A DNA stretch of 11,842 nt from G020351775 sp039588335 (GCA_039588335.1 JBDGZZ010000113.1:1-11842); one strand, 5' to 3'; positions 1-8,097 are shown, numbered from the stretch's first letter. Numbers and translations are program-made. The notes: generated from the letters alone by a model not told the origin.

Positions 1-1
1 G

Positions 2-2494
2 ACCGACTCGCTCGAAGCCCATCGCAAGATCTTGCTGGAAATGGTGGCGTCGGAGAACCGCGAGTTGGACGTGGATCCGCTGTGCGGTTACGCATCGCAG
101 GAACTGACGAGTCTTGTCGACCGCTACGAGGCCAGGACTGGACGGTTCCAAGGCAAACAATCGGGCCAGAGCCGGGACGATGACGACAACCCATTCATCG
201 TGCGCGACTACGATCTCTGCATTTCCTGCTATCGCTGCGTTCGCGTCTGCGCAGAGCAAGAAGGTGACTACGCGATCAGCATCATGAACCGCGGGTTCGA
301 TACGCAGATAACGACTGAGTTCGAGGGTTTGCTGGGAGACTCAGCCTGCACGTTCTGCGGGCAGTGTGTACAGACCTGTCCGACGGGTGCTTTGAGTGAC
401 AAGAAGGCGATTCGTGCAATTGGCGTCCCAGGAAATATCGAAAAGACCCGCACCATATGCGCTTATTGCGGAGTTGGTTGTTCGGTAGACATACTAACCA
501 AGAGTGACAAGATCGTCGGGATTCACCCTGCCATGGACGGCCCCGCGAACGAAGGCGCACTCTGTGTCAAAGGTCAGTTCGCATTCGACTTCGTGCACCA
601 CGACGACCGACTCACGAAACCCCTGGTACGAGGCGACGACGGTGAGTTCCACGAAACCGATTGGGATACGGCCCTAGACCGAGCTGCAGAAGGTTTTCGC
701 AGCGTTGTTGAGCGTCACGGGCGTTACAGTGTCTATGGTGTGGCCTCTGGGCGAGCTCCGAGTGAAGCGGCCTACGTAATGCAGAAGTTCATGCGTGCGG
801 GTTGGGGAATCAATCAAATCGACAACTGCAGCCGTGCGTGACACGCTCCCACTGTTGCCGGTCTGGCAGCCACGATCGGACGCGGCGCCATGTCGAACCC
901 TCTGGCCGACATGGAGAAACCGGATGTCATCTTTTGCATCGGCACCAACATGACGGAGTGCCACCCTGTTGCGGCCACTCGCCTCAAGCGTGCGCTTGCG
1001 AGGGGAGCAAAAATGATCGTCGCCGACCCACGGCACATCGGTCTTGCGGATCTCGCAGACCTGTACTTGCCCATCCGAGTGGGCTCCGATGTGGCTCTGT
1101 TGCTAGCGATGGCGCACGTCATTCAACGCGACGGACTGGTCGAACCCAATTTTGTGAACACCCGAACTGTCGAGAGTGAGAGATTTCTCCAGCACGTGAA
1201 ACAGTTCCCACCCGAGTGGGCGGCGGAGATCACGGGCGTATCTCCAGACGACATCGAGCAAGCTGCCCGCTGGTATGGAGCCGCTGATCGTGGAGCGATC
1301 TACTACACGTTGGGTATAACGGAGCACATCTGTGGCGTCGACAACGTGCAGAGTCTGTGCAACCTCGCTCTCATGACCGGTAACATTGGCCGGGAGGGAA
1401 CTGGCATAAACCCGATGCGGGGACAGAACAACATCCAGGGAGCCGGTGATTCGGGAGCGCTGCCAAACAATTTTCCGGGCTTCCAACCGGTTACCGATCC
1501 CGAAAACCAAGAGAAATTCAGGAAGCTCTGGGGTACGGAAGTAGATCTGGAAAAGGGCATTACTAAGGTCACTGCTCTCGACCGGTGCGGCGAGCAAATT
1601 CGCGCGATGCTCATAGACGGCGAGAACACATTGGTGTCGGACCCCGATTGGAAACACTGCGAACATGCCTTGCGCAGTTTGGATCACCTAGTGGTGGTCG
1701 ACATCTTCATGACCGAGACGGCACAACTTGCCGATGTCGTGCTCCCGGCGACGTCGTGGGGTGAGACCGATGGCGTTTGCGCCAACACGGAAAGGCGCGT
1801 GCAGCGACTTCGGGCGGCAGTTTCACCGCCTGGCGACGCCAAGCCGGACTGGTGGATAGTCTCCCGACTGGCACAGCGCTTGGGTTTCAAGGGGTTCGAC
1901 TTCGAAAGTGCCAAGGACGTGTTCAACGAGCTGTGCGATGTGTCGCTCACCTACCATGGCCTCGACTGGGATCGAATCGAACACGGTGAGTTTCAATGGC
2001 CCGTCCCCGAGAAGGGGCATCCCGGAACGGTGCGGCTGCACGAGAAGGAGTTCGTGAACGGCCGCGGTATCTTCAAAGTCATCAACTATCGCGATCCCGC
2101 AGAAACCGTGAGCGAGGAGTATCCCGTGTGGCTCACGACCGGACGTCGTCTCGCCTCATATCACACACGCACCCAAACAGGTAGGTCGGAAGGCATCGAC
2201 TATCTGTTGCCCGAGGAAGTCCTGGAGGTCCACCCTGACGATGTCGTGCAGTGGGGCCTGGAGGACGGTGGCTGGGCCGAACTCACCAGCCCGCGCGGAT
2301 CGGTCGAAATCAAGGTGAAGGCGACCAAGCGCTCACCGCCGGGAACGGTTTTCGCGAGTTTCGCCTTTGCCGATGTACCGATCAACGTCTTGACCGGATC
2401 CGGTTACGACCCGGTCACAGAGACTGCGGAACTCAAGGTGTGCGTCGTGAAGGTCAAACCGTGTAAGCGGGGGGTAATCGAGGCAAATGGGTGA
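2..2494 (+). CDS. Selenocysteine-containing formate dehydrogenase, alpha (catalytic) subunit, 5'-truncated
   Basis: Molybdopterin formate dehydrogenase oxidising formate to CO2 in the cytoplasm. The frame is open from the first base, so the N-terminus lies upstream of the window. In order it shows a ferredoxin-like region with two CxxCxxCxxxC cluster motifs (218-250 and 347-379), then the CxxCxxxC plus distal Cys (458-481, 563-565) of the [4Fe-4S] molybdopterin domain, then the active site. At 839-841 an in-frame TGA sits in the context CSRA-TGA-HAPTVAG, equivalent to E. coli FdhF CARV-Sec-HGPSVAG. Reading continues in the same frame through typical features (GAMSNP, RGQNNIQGAGDSGALP, TSWGE) and the C-terminal dinucleotide-binding domain to the TGA at 2492-2494. 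I therefore call one gene with Sec at 839-841, not two genes or a pseudogene. The in-window remnant before the first ferredoxin (HRKILLEMVAS) resembles the segment following the His-Cys3 cluster in NAD-linked enzymes, so diaphorase subunits may lie upstream; that is inference. Confidence 0.93.
842..871 (+). promoter_or_regulatory. Bacterial SECIS element directing Sec insertion at TGA 839-841
   Basis: Immediately after the in-frame TGA an RNA hairpin can form: GTTGCC (854-859), loop GGTCT (860-864), GGCAGC (865-870), six pairs including one U.G wobble. The loop starts 18 nt after the TGA, the same distance and the same GGUCU loop as in the E. coli fdhF SECIS, where the loop is recognised by SelB. 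The codons within it still encode a conserved formate dehydrogenase segment (HAPTVAGLA). Confidence 0.9.
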
Positions 2495-2523
2495 ACTTGC
2501 AGGGCCTTCAGCCCTGCAAGTTC
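2493..2523. terminator. Hairpin between convergent genes, likely bidirectional terminator
   Basis: A perfect 13-bp inverted repeat: GAACTTGCAGGGC (2493-2505), loop CTTCA (2506-2510), GCCCTGCAAGTTC (2511-2523). It overlaps the last two bases of the formate dehydrogenase stop, and the minus-strand ada stop codon (2508-2510) lies in the loop. A clear T-tract is absent on both sides, so it may act as a factor-assisted terminator or as a 3'-end stabiliser. Confidence 0.65.
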
Positions 2524-3566
2524 TCCTGCTCGAGCTCCAGCAGACATCGCTTACGCCAGAGCCCGCCACCGTAACCGGACAGGTGTCCGTCGGCTCTAAC
2601 CACACGATGACACGGTATGATGATCGCAAGGCGATTGTCACCGTTCGCACGACCGACTGCTCTCTGCGCCCCTGGATTCCCGATTGCGCGGGCTTCCTCA
2701 TGGTAGGTCCGAGTCTCACCGTAGGGAATCTGACGTAGGTAGTCCCAGGCAGCTCGCTGAAAATCGGTTCCGGGCACGACCAGCGGGACTTTGAAATCTC
2801 TCAAGGCGCCCGCGAAATAGCGCCCCAGTTCATCATCGAGCTGTTCGATATGCTCGTTGCTACCTGGAGCGTAGACGCACCCGAGCCTGTTCCTGAGTCT
2901 CTTTACCTGTGTCTCCAACATCGGGCGATCTGCGAACTCGAGCAGACAGACTCCCTCGGCCGTGGCTCCAGCAACCATGGGGCCCAGCGGCGTGAGCAGC
3001 CGAGTCATCATCACCAACGACGAATCTCGTGCGCGGCCCGGTACTTCACCGAACAGTCGCTCGAACGCATCGCGGAATCCGCTCAACGACTCATAGCCGT
3101 GATCGTATGCCGCATTCGTCAGAGCATCCCCATGGCTTATCTGCCCCAGCGCCAAACCAAGCCGTCGGGCGCGTTGGTAGGCGTGGAACGTCATGCCGTG
3201 ATTGTTGTGAAACCAACGTCGCACCCGGCCCGGATCGAGGGACATGTTCCTGAGATCGGCATCCTTCCAGCGTCGTGCCGGATCTCGTTCCACCTCGACG
3301 AGGAGGGGCCGGAGCCAGCTCGGCGTTTTACCGTTCGGCTCCAAGGGATAGCAGCGTTTGCAGGGCCGGTATCCCGCCAGAAGAGCGTCACGGGCACTGC
3401 CGTAGAACTCCACGTTATCCCGGTTCGGCTTCCGAGCTGTGCAGGTTGGTCTGCAGAACACCCCGGTTGTACGGACGGCGGCGAAGAAGACACCTTCGTA
3501 CCCGGCATCTCGGGTGGCGAGTGCACCATACATCTCTGCTGCAGCAGGTAGATTCGTTTTAGTCAT
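2508..3566 (-). CDS. ada: Bifunctional methylated-DNA repair protein and transcriptional regulator Ada
   Basis: Suicide DNA methyltransferase and activator of the adaptive response to alkylating agents, 352 aa, close to the length of E. coli Ada (354). The N-terminal zinc domain has Cys38, Cys42, Cys69 and Cys72 (FCRPTC and PCKRC), exactly the E. coli numbering; Cys38 would accept a methyl group from phosphotriesters. An AraC-type helix-turn-helix region follows (about 85-180; YDHGYESLSGFRDAF is typical). The C-terminal O6-methylguanine methyltransferase domain has PCHRV with acceptor Cys near residue 319 and a YGGGLWRK motif downstream. The ATG at 3566 is favoured because it gives the conserved Cys spacing, although no good Shine-Dalgarno precedes it. 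It is convergent with formate dehydrogenase and divergent from the YfiT-like gene, separated from the latter by 148 bp. All key residues are present, so it should be active. I did not find a convincing Ada box upstream. Confidence 0.96.
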   Translation of the reverse strand: MTKTNLPAAAEMYGALATRDAGYEGVFFAAVRTTGVFCRPTCTARKPNRDNVEFYGSARDALLAGYRPCKRCYPLEPNGKTPSWLRPLLVEVERDPARRWKDADLRNMSLDPGRVRRWFHNNHGMTFHAYQRARRLGLALGQISHGDALTNAAYDHGYESLSGFRDAFERLFGEVPGRARDSSLVMMTRLLTPLGPMVAGATAEGVCLLEFADRPMLETQVKRLRNRLGCVYAPGSNEHIEQLDDELGRYFAGALRDFKVPLVVPGTDFQRAAWDYLRQIPYGETRTYHEEARAIGNPGAQRAVGRANGDNRLAIIIPCHRVVRADGHLSGYGGGLWRKRCLLELEQENLQG

Positions 3567-3714
3567 GGCGGCAATCTAGCAACCCGCGGTGTCGTTTCCA
3601 CCGTAAAATGATCTTCTAATTCTAGCCCGGTAACGAGCGTCTGTGGGTCAGGTCGGCCCCGATCACTAGATTCCTTGGTTCGGACTTCACACTCGACGTT
3701 TGTGCGAGGGCTCC
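3567..3714. promoter_or_regulatory. Divergent intergenic region between ada and the YfiT-like gene
   Basis: 148 bp that must hold the start signals of both divergent genes. The A/T-rich segment around 3602-3626 is the likeliest promoter core, but I cannot fix -35/-10 pairs with confidence. A 7-bp inverted repeat (AATCTAG at 3573-3579, CTAGATT at 3666-3672) is present but too short and widely spaced to call an operator. No good match to the E. coli Ada box was seen. Confidence 0.4.
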
Positions 3715-4242
3715 ATGACAGATCTGCGCTACCCCATCGGCCAGTTTCACCTTCCAGGCGCGCTTTCCACCGACCATCGGACCGAGGCGATCGCGGCGAT
3801 CGAGACAACCCCGGCCCGGTTTCGGAAAGCCGTGCAAGACCTCTCCGAAAGCCAACTGGATACGCCCTACCGGCCCGGAGGCTGGACTGTGCGGCAGCTG
3901 CTGCACCACCTTCCAGACAGCCATCTGAATGGATACGCGCGAATGAAGATCGTGCTCACCGAGAACCGACCCACTATTTCCACTTTCGACCAGGACTTGT
4001 GGGCGCAGGGCCAGGATTATCGAGCCACCCCTCCGGAGGTATCCCTGTCACTACTGCACGCCGTACACCACCGCTGGGTGACAGTGTTGAAAGCGGCATC
4101 TGTGAGCGACTGGTCGCGGACCGGCATTCATCCAGAGATCGGTGACGTAACGCTCGACGATTTGCTGGCCTTGTACGCGTGGCACGGAGACCATCACACA
4201 GCCCATGTGATGGCTCTGAGGGAGCGGCAGGGATGGCTCTGA
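3715..4242 (+). CDS. YfiT/DinB-family putative metal-dependent hydrolase or thiol S-transferase
   Basis: 175-aa four-helix-bundle protein of the DinB/YfiT superfamily. Diagnostic segments are DLRYPIGQF at the N-terminus, DTPYRPGGWTVRQLLHHL at about 49-66 and a C-terminal YAWHGDHHTAHV. By comparison with B. subtilis YfiT (metal ligands one central and two C-terminal His), the ligands here should be His64 or His65, His157 and His161. Family members are cytoplasmic, bind a divalent metal, and several transfer low-molecular-weight thiols such as bacillithiol; the substrate here is unknown. The ATG at 3715 is chosen because GAGGG lies 4 nt upstream; an in-frame TTG at 3700 would add five residues but would put that GAGGG inside the gene. 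It is divergent from ada, which fits a detoxification or electrophile-stress role, but that link is inference. Confidence 0.85.
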   Translation: MTDLRYPIGQFHLPGALSTDHRTEAIAAIETTPARFRKAVQDLSESQLDTPYRPGGWTVRQLLHHLPDSHLNGYARMKIVLTENRPTISTFDQDLWAQGQDYRATPPEVSLSLLHAVHHRWVTVLKAASVSDWSRTGIHPEIGDVTLDDLLALYAWHGDHHTAHVMALRERQGWL

Positions 4243-4257
4243 ACCCAGCGATGCGTC

Positions 4258-4274
4258 CGGGTCCCGCGGACCCG
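4258..4274. terminator. Small GC hairpin after the YfiT-like gene, possible terminator
   Basis: Perfect 7-bp inverted repeat CGGGTCC (4258-4264), loop CGC, GGACCCG (4268-4274), beginning 16 bp after the stop codon. No T-run follows directly, though a pyrimidine-rich stretch starts about 18 nt later. Its position between two transcription units supports a terminator role. Confidence 0.4.
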
Positions 4275-4335
4275 ATCTGCCGCTTGCATTCAGTCTTCTC
4301 CCCCACTAACTAACGAGCGCGACAGTTGGTTTGCA

Positions 4336-4350
4336 GGACCAAATCTTGCA
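4336..4350 (+). promoter_or_regulatory. Candidate sigma-54 (-24/-12) promoter for the exopolysaccharide operon
   Basis: GG (4336-4337), ten bases, GC (4348-4349), with an exact TTGCA (4346-4350) at the -12 element, matches the invariant part of the TGGCAC-N5-TTGCA consensus. The -24 element reads AGGACC, a weaker match. Transcription would start near 4361, leaving a leader of about 25 nt before the GTG at 4384. A short repeat TTGGT/ACCAA (4326-4330 and 4338-4342) overlaps the -24 element. No enhancer-binding activator gene is in the window. Confidence 0.35.
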
Positions 4351-4383
4351 CTTTTTCCCCGCTGGTTATCTGAGATCGGCCCG

Positions 4384-5853
4384 GTGAACATGGACTGCGG
4401 AATCCAACCCCTGGACGAGCGCGTTGGTGAATTTGCGCCGGGTGGTGTTTACGTGATTGCCGGCCCTCCGGGCAGTGGGAAGTTCACCTCCGTCCTGCAG
4501 TTTTTGAACGCCGGAGTACAATCAGGAGACCGGTTGGCGTTTCTCGCCCGGACACAGCCGAAGCAGGTGCTGGAGCAGGCCCAACACTGGGGGTTCCAGC
4601 TCGAACCGGCGTGGAAGAGCGGCCAGCTGAGGCTATTGGGGTTCCACGATAACTTCGAACGCCTTCTGCTCCGTACTACTGACCCGGATGAAGTCTTCCA
4701 AGAGCTGGCCGAACTCGTCGGGCCGGACGTTCAGAGGGTGGGAATCGATCCGGCCAGGCCCATCTGGGAGACCCGGGCTGGAACCGCATTGGGAAGCAGG
4801 TTCGTCCAATGGGCCGAGTCGTCGGGTGCGACAACGTGGGCCACGATCGAGGGTGACCTGAGTGACGCGCTCTCGCCGGCCACCGAGTGGGTGCTGCAAT
4901 CTGCGGCAGGAGTCTTGAAAATCGAGAGACTGCCGGACGGCCTGAGGCAGATTTGGATCCGCCGGTTCAGCCCTCCTCCTGATGCCCACGGTCCGGTCAC
5001 CCTCGAACTTCTGTCCGGGAAGGGCCTAGCGACCCCGTTGGGACGCCTCGATCGACGGAGCACCGACGCTCCTATTGGCAGCGAAAGTCGTCTAGCACTC
5101 CTCAAGCTAGCAGCCGACATGCCGCACGAGGTCTTGGGATGGGCCCGCCGCCGCTTCGAGGTGTTCGAGGTAGATCGGCCACTACGCCTGATTACCAGTC
5201 TCCACGACGGTGAGTCCTTCGGAGGAATCTTGATATTCCTGGACCGGGCACATAGCCGCGAAGCAGTCGAGGCATGCAGGGCCCTCCGGCCACTCACTGC
5301 CGCACCCATAGTCTTGGCAGCCGACGACAGATTGAGAGCAGGCGACCGAACTGATGCACTGGACGCCGGAGCAAACGACTTTCTGAGCGACAATTTCAGT
5401 TTCGTGGAACTCACATCGCGGCTGGATCGGGCTGCGAGAACGGCCCAAGGCCTGCCGCCAGTCAGGAAGTCTGTGGAATCTGAGGGTGGGGAGCAGGTGA
5501 CCACCATGCTCGATGCGTCGGCGTTCGCAACGGCCGTCGTCGATCGGCTCGCCGAACCGGACAGCGCACTATTCACACTCTTGCTGGTCCGGCCTCAAAA
5601 CAAGCGTGGCGAGACACTGGGCGAAGTGTTGTTGCAAACGATCCGCAGCGAAATGGGTGACTTCGTGGGTCGCACGGAGGACGGCTATGGAGTACTGCTC
5701 CAGGGAGCCCGACCGAGCCAGGCGAGTTCGTTCCTCAGCCGTGTGACCAAGGCGCTCAAACAAACCGGCACGGAGACGTTCGAGGTCGAGGTGCTGAACG
5801 GCGCGACTGAGGCCGATCGCATAGGGGAGGTACTGCCGGTGGAGAGCCGATGA
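4384..5853 (+). CDS. BcsE-like regulator: RecA/KaiC-like domain, degenerate receiver, degenerate GGDEF
   Basis: 489-aa cytoplasmic protein, first gene of the exopolysaccharide operon. Residues about 1-220 are a RecA/KaiC-like P-loop domain with GPPGSGKFT (27-35) and a Walker B-like VGID ending at Asp122. The Thr/Ser expected after Walker A Lys33 is Phe, and the Glu pair usual after the next strand is missing. Residues about 235-360 resemble a response-regulator receiver: FLD near the phospho-acceptor position and LDAGANDFLSDNFS near the end, where the conserved Lys-Pro reads Asp-Asn. Residues about 375-485 resemble a GGDEF domain in which the signature is replaced by GRTEDGY (429-435), so cyclase activity is not expected. 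An Arg421-SEM-Gly-Asp426 stretch recalls the c-di-GMP-binding RxGD motif of BcsE but with longer spacing. The NTPase-like, REC-like, GGDEF-like order is that of BcsE (E. coli about 523 aa). The start is the GTG at 4384 or the ATG at 4390; neither has a strong ribosome-binding site. Domain assignments are by eye. Confidence 0.7.
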   Translation: MNMDCGIQPLDERVGEFAPGGVYVIAGPPGSGKFTSVLQFLNAGVQSGDRLAFLARTQPKQVLEQAQHWGFQLEPAWKSGQLRLLGFHDNFERLLLRTTDPDEVFQELAELVGPDVQRVGIDPARPIWETRAGTALGSRFVQWAESSGATTWATIEGDLSDALSPATEWVLQSAAGVLKIERLPDGLRQIWIRRFSPPPDAHGPVTLELLSGKGLATPLGRLDRRSTDAPIGSESRLALLKLAADMPHEVLGWARRRFEVFEVDRPLRLITSLHDGESFGGILIFLDRAHSREAVEACRALRPLTAAPIVLAADDRLRAGDRTDALDAGANDFLSDNFSFVELTSRLDRAARTAQGLPPVRKSVESEGGEQVTTMLDASAFATAVVDRLAEPDSALFTLLLVRPQNKRGETLGEVLLQTIRSEMGDFVGRTEDGYGVLLQGARPSQASSFLSRVTKALKQTGTETFEVEVLNGATEADRIGEVLPVESR

Positions 5854-5865
5854 GCACCGCCGCAA

Positions 5866-5895
5866 GCGCTCAGCAGCTCGCTACTAGCTGAGCGC
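5866..5895 (+). promoter_or_regulatory. Intergenic hairpin just before the TPR/barrel gene start
   Basis: A perfect 9-bp inverted repeat, GCGCTCAGC (5866-5874) and GCTGAGCGC (5887-5895), with a 12-nt loop, occupies most of the 45-bp gap between the first two operon genes. Its 3' arm ends 3 nt before the ATG at 5899 and contains the only purine stretch (GAG) that could serve as ribosome-binding site. It could limit translation of the exporter, attenuate transcription or mark an mRNA processing site. There is no T-run to suggest a full terminator. Confidence 0.45.
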
Positions 5896-5898
5896 CCG

Positions 5899-8097
5899 AT
5901 GCCGACCATTCCTGCCCGGAAACTCTCGCGGGCACCCTATTGGCTGCGGTTCTCACTCATCTTGCTTTCCCTGGGAGGCATTACGTCCGCCTTTGTGTTA
6001 GTGGTTCTACCGCGCCGGTTTGTACTTCAAGCTGGCCTGGTCGAATCGGGCGTCACTTTCCCAACACACGAACCTCCGTTCGATCCTCCACAACCGAGAC
6101 CGGTCATACGCCCACAGAGCCCGGTGACACTCGAGACTGTCGAACTAGGTCCTGCCGAGAGCTTCTGGAACGACATTGTGCCACTGATGGATGCCGGACT
6201 CTACGAGGCCACCTTCCCCTTGTTCCGAGAATACCTGTCACACTATCCCGAAGACACAACTGCTTGGCAGGAATACGCGGTTGCGCTTATTCGCTCAGGT
6301 AGGAACGATGAGGCAGAACAGGTCTATCGCATGCTCTTGGCTGGAGCTAACGATGCCAGCATCAAACGGGAACTCGCCAGGCTGATGCGCGACAGGGGTG
6401 AGTTCGGTGAGTCCATAGCGATCTACCGTGACCTAGCTCAGGCGGAACCGGACGACCTAGATCTGTTGCACGAGCTAGCACAGACGCTCGTGTGGGCCGA
6501 GGCTTACCAGCTGGCGATCGGCGAATACAGACGGCTGCTCGACCGGGCACCCGACAACCACGGCTATCGCGTGGAGCTAGCGCAGGCTCTGTATTGGGAT
6601 GACCTCCCAGTACAAGGATACGCGTTACTTAGCGACTTCCCGCCCGACGTGCCAGAATCGACGGAAGCCGCATCGCTCAGGGCCTTTCTCGACTCCGTGA
6701 TACATGCATCAATGCCGCCTGGACTGACGACGTTAGAGCAGGCGCGTAGAGCAGTGGCAAACGAGAATTCGGCCAGGGCGCATGCACTCTACCGTAGGGC
6801 CTTGCAGACAGATCACGACAACCCGGACGTCTGGCTCGAGTGGGTCGACTTCCTACAGTTCCACGAAGAAGATCTACCGGCGGCGCGCGCAGCGTTGAGA
6901 CAGCTGGCACAACTTCGATCCCTCACATGGGAAGAGCGTTATCGCAGGGCTCAGCTAGACGTCTGGACCGGCAACGACGATGAAGCGAGACTTGCATTGC
7001 AGCAACTGGTGGTAGAAGACCCCACCAACGACCAAGTCTGGACATTGCTGGGAGATCTCTATTTCTGGCAGGGATCACACATTGCAGCTGCAGACGCATA
7101 TCAGCGGGCCCTGAAGCTCTCACCCACCAATACTGAGGCGGCCGCAGGGCTCGAAGCGGTCAAGCAGCAAACGGTTGCCCTCGTAGCGGCCCGTGAGGAC
7201 CCCAACGCCGGCCCGCGCTTTCTCTATTTCGAGGATTCCGATGACTTCAGCCGGATCGACTTGACGGTAGAGGCAACCATACTGCGATCCACTACGGGCG
7301 CAGTCGTGCGCGGCGGCTTCCGCAAACTCGAAGGCACTGGACTCAGCGGATTACGCGATAGCGATGCAGGCCCGTTTCTCGAACTCGAGGTCGTTCAATG
7401 GTGGCGTTTCGGTACTGTCCGCACTTCGCTGAAGGCGGGTGTCGAGCAACTCGATGCAGCCGGTAGAGTACCAGTGATAGAGGCACGACTCGAGGTGCCA
7501 AACGCCGGAGGAACCGCCCTCACCGCACTCTACAGTCATGGCAGTGCTTTTTCTCAAACACTCACATACGAAAGCGTCGAGGCATCCCTGCTGTCCGACT
7601 ACGGAGAGCTTTCGGCTTTCCGGAAGCTCGGCGACAAATGGAGCATCTCAGGCAACGGCACGGTGGGATCGCTGCACGCAACGGGGACCAGCAACTTGAG
7701 GATCAGCGCTGCGGCTTCGACCAGATACCAACTGTCCTCCGTTTGGAGTGCAACACTCGTTTCGCAGTTACTGACATTTGCCGATGCTGCGCCCACGTCA
7801 CCTACCAGGCGGCTCTACTGGGATCCCAGGATGTTCTGGGCCAACGGAATCCAGGTGGAACTAAGGACGCCACTCGCCACACGCTGGGAGATCTACGCAA
7901 GGGTAACCCCTGGGATTGCGCTCGATGACGAGAGAGACACCCCGGGCGCTGAATGGGTTCCGCAACTCGGTACGGTGGCGGGATTCGGATTCCAGAAGCA
8001 ACGAGTGCTGATTGCCGGAGATCTGGCTTACTCGCGGGGTCGAGAAGGTGGTTACAGCTCGTTCGGTGCAACCCTGATGCTGGCGATAAGGTACTAG
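5899..8097 (+). CDS. TPR-repeat outer-membrane exopolysaccharide export protein (BcsC/PgaA type)
   Basis: 732-aa protein inferred to guide a polysaccharide through the periplasm and out through an outer-membrane pore. A hydrophobic segment (about 15-40) acts as export signal or membrane anchor; no clear signal-peptidase site is visible. A Pro-rich linker follows (about 53-76, PPFDPPQPRP). Residues about 85-440 are helical and contain several tetratricopeptide repeats, clearest at 105-205 and in DQVWTLLGDLYFWQGSHIAA and the residues after it. From about 450 to the end, alternating polar and hydrophobic strands with frequent aromatic and glycine residues indicate a beta-barrel, with a YWDPRMFW motif and a terminal strand ending in Tyr (LMLAIRY), the usual BAM recognition form. 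BcsC and PgaA share the order TPR then barrel and are longer (about 1150 and 800 aa). Two bases separate its stop from the glycosyltransferase start, so the genes are probably translationally coupled. Strand number cannot be set by eye. Confidence 0.85.
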   Translation: MPTIPARKLSRAPYWLRFSLILLSLGGITSAFVLVVLPRRFVLQAGLVESGVTFPTHEPPFDPPQPRPVIRPQSPVTLETVELGPAESFWNDIVPLMDAGLYEATFPLFREYLSHYPEDTTAWQEYAVALIRSGRNDEAEQVYRMLLAGANDASIKRELARLMRDRGEFGESIAIYRDLAQAEPDDLDLLHELAQTLVWAEAYQLAIGEYRRLLDRAPDNHGYRVELAQALYWDDLPVQGYALLSDFPPDVPESTEAASLRAFLDSVIHASMPPGLTTLEQARRAVANENSARAHALYRRALQTDHDNPDVWLEWVDFLQFHEEDLPAARAALRQLAQLRSLTWEERYRRAQLDVWTGNDDEARLALQQLVVEDPTNDQVWTLLGDLYFWQGSHIAAADAYQRALKLSPTNTEAAAGLEAVKQQTVALVAAREDPNAGPRFLYFEDSDDFSRIDLTVEATILRSTTGAVVRGGFRKLEGTGLSGLRDSDAGPFLELEVVQWWRFGTVRTSLKAGVEQLDAAGRVPVIEARLEVPNAGGTALTALYSHGSAFSQTLTYESVEASLLSDYGELSAFRKLGDKWSISGNGTVGSLHATGTSNLRISAAASTRYQLSSVWSATLVSQLLTFADAAPTSPTRRLYWDPRMFWANGIQVELRTPLATRWEIYARVTPGIALDDERDTPGAEWVPQLGTVAGFGFQKQRVLIAGDLAYSRGREGGYSSFGATLMLAIRY

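Noticed and set aside
839..889. Formate dehydrogenase as a pseudogene or two separate genes split at TGA
   Set aside because: The frame is unchanged, the TGA is at the known Sec site, the sequence after it is conserved from the first codon on, and a well-placed SECIS is present.
1103..1687. 194-codon minus-strand open frame within formate dehydrogenase
   Set aside because: Shadow of a strongly conserved plus-strand coding sequence; the translation resembles no family I know.
2850..3551. 233-codon open frame on the plus strand opposite ada
   Set aside because: No recognisable domain, and it is antisense to a full-length Ada with every key Cys in place.
3573..3672. AATCTAG/CTAGATT inverted repeat in the ada divergent region as an operator pair
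   Set aside because: Only 7 bp with arms 86 bp apart, and no similarity to the Ada box; expected by chance at this size.
4731..5576. 281-codon open frame on the minus strand inside the BcsE-like gene
   Set aside because: Low-complexity Ser/Arg/Pro-rich translation with no recognisable domain, fully antisense to a gene with clear motifs; it is a GC-rich shadow.
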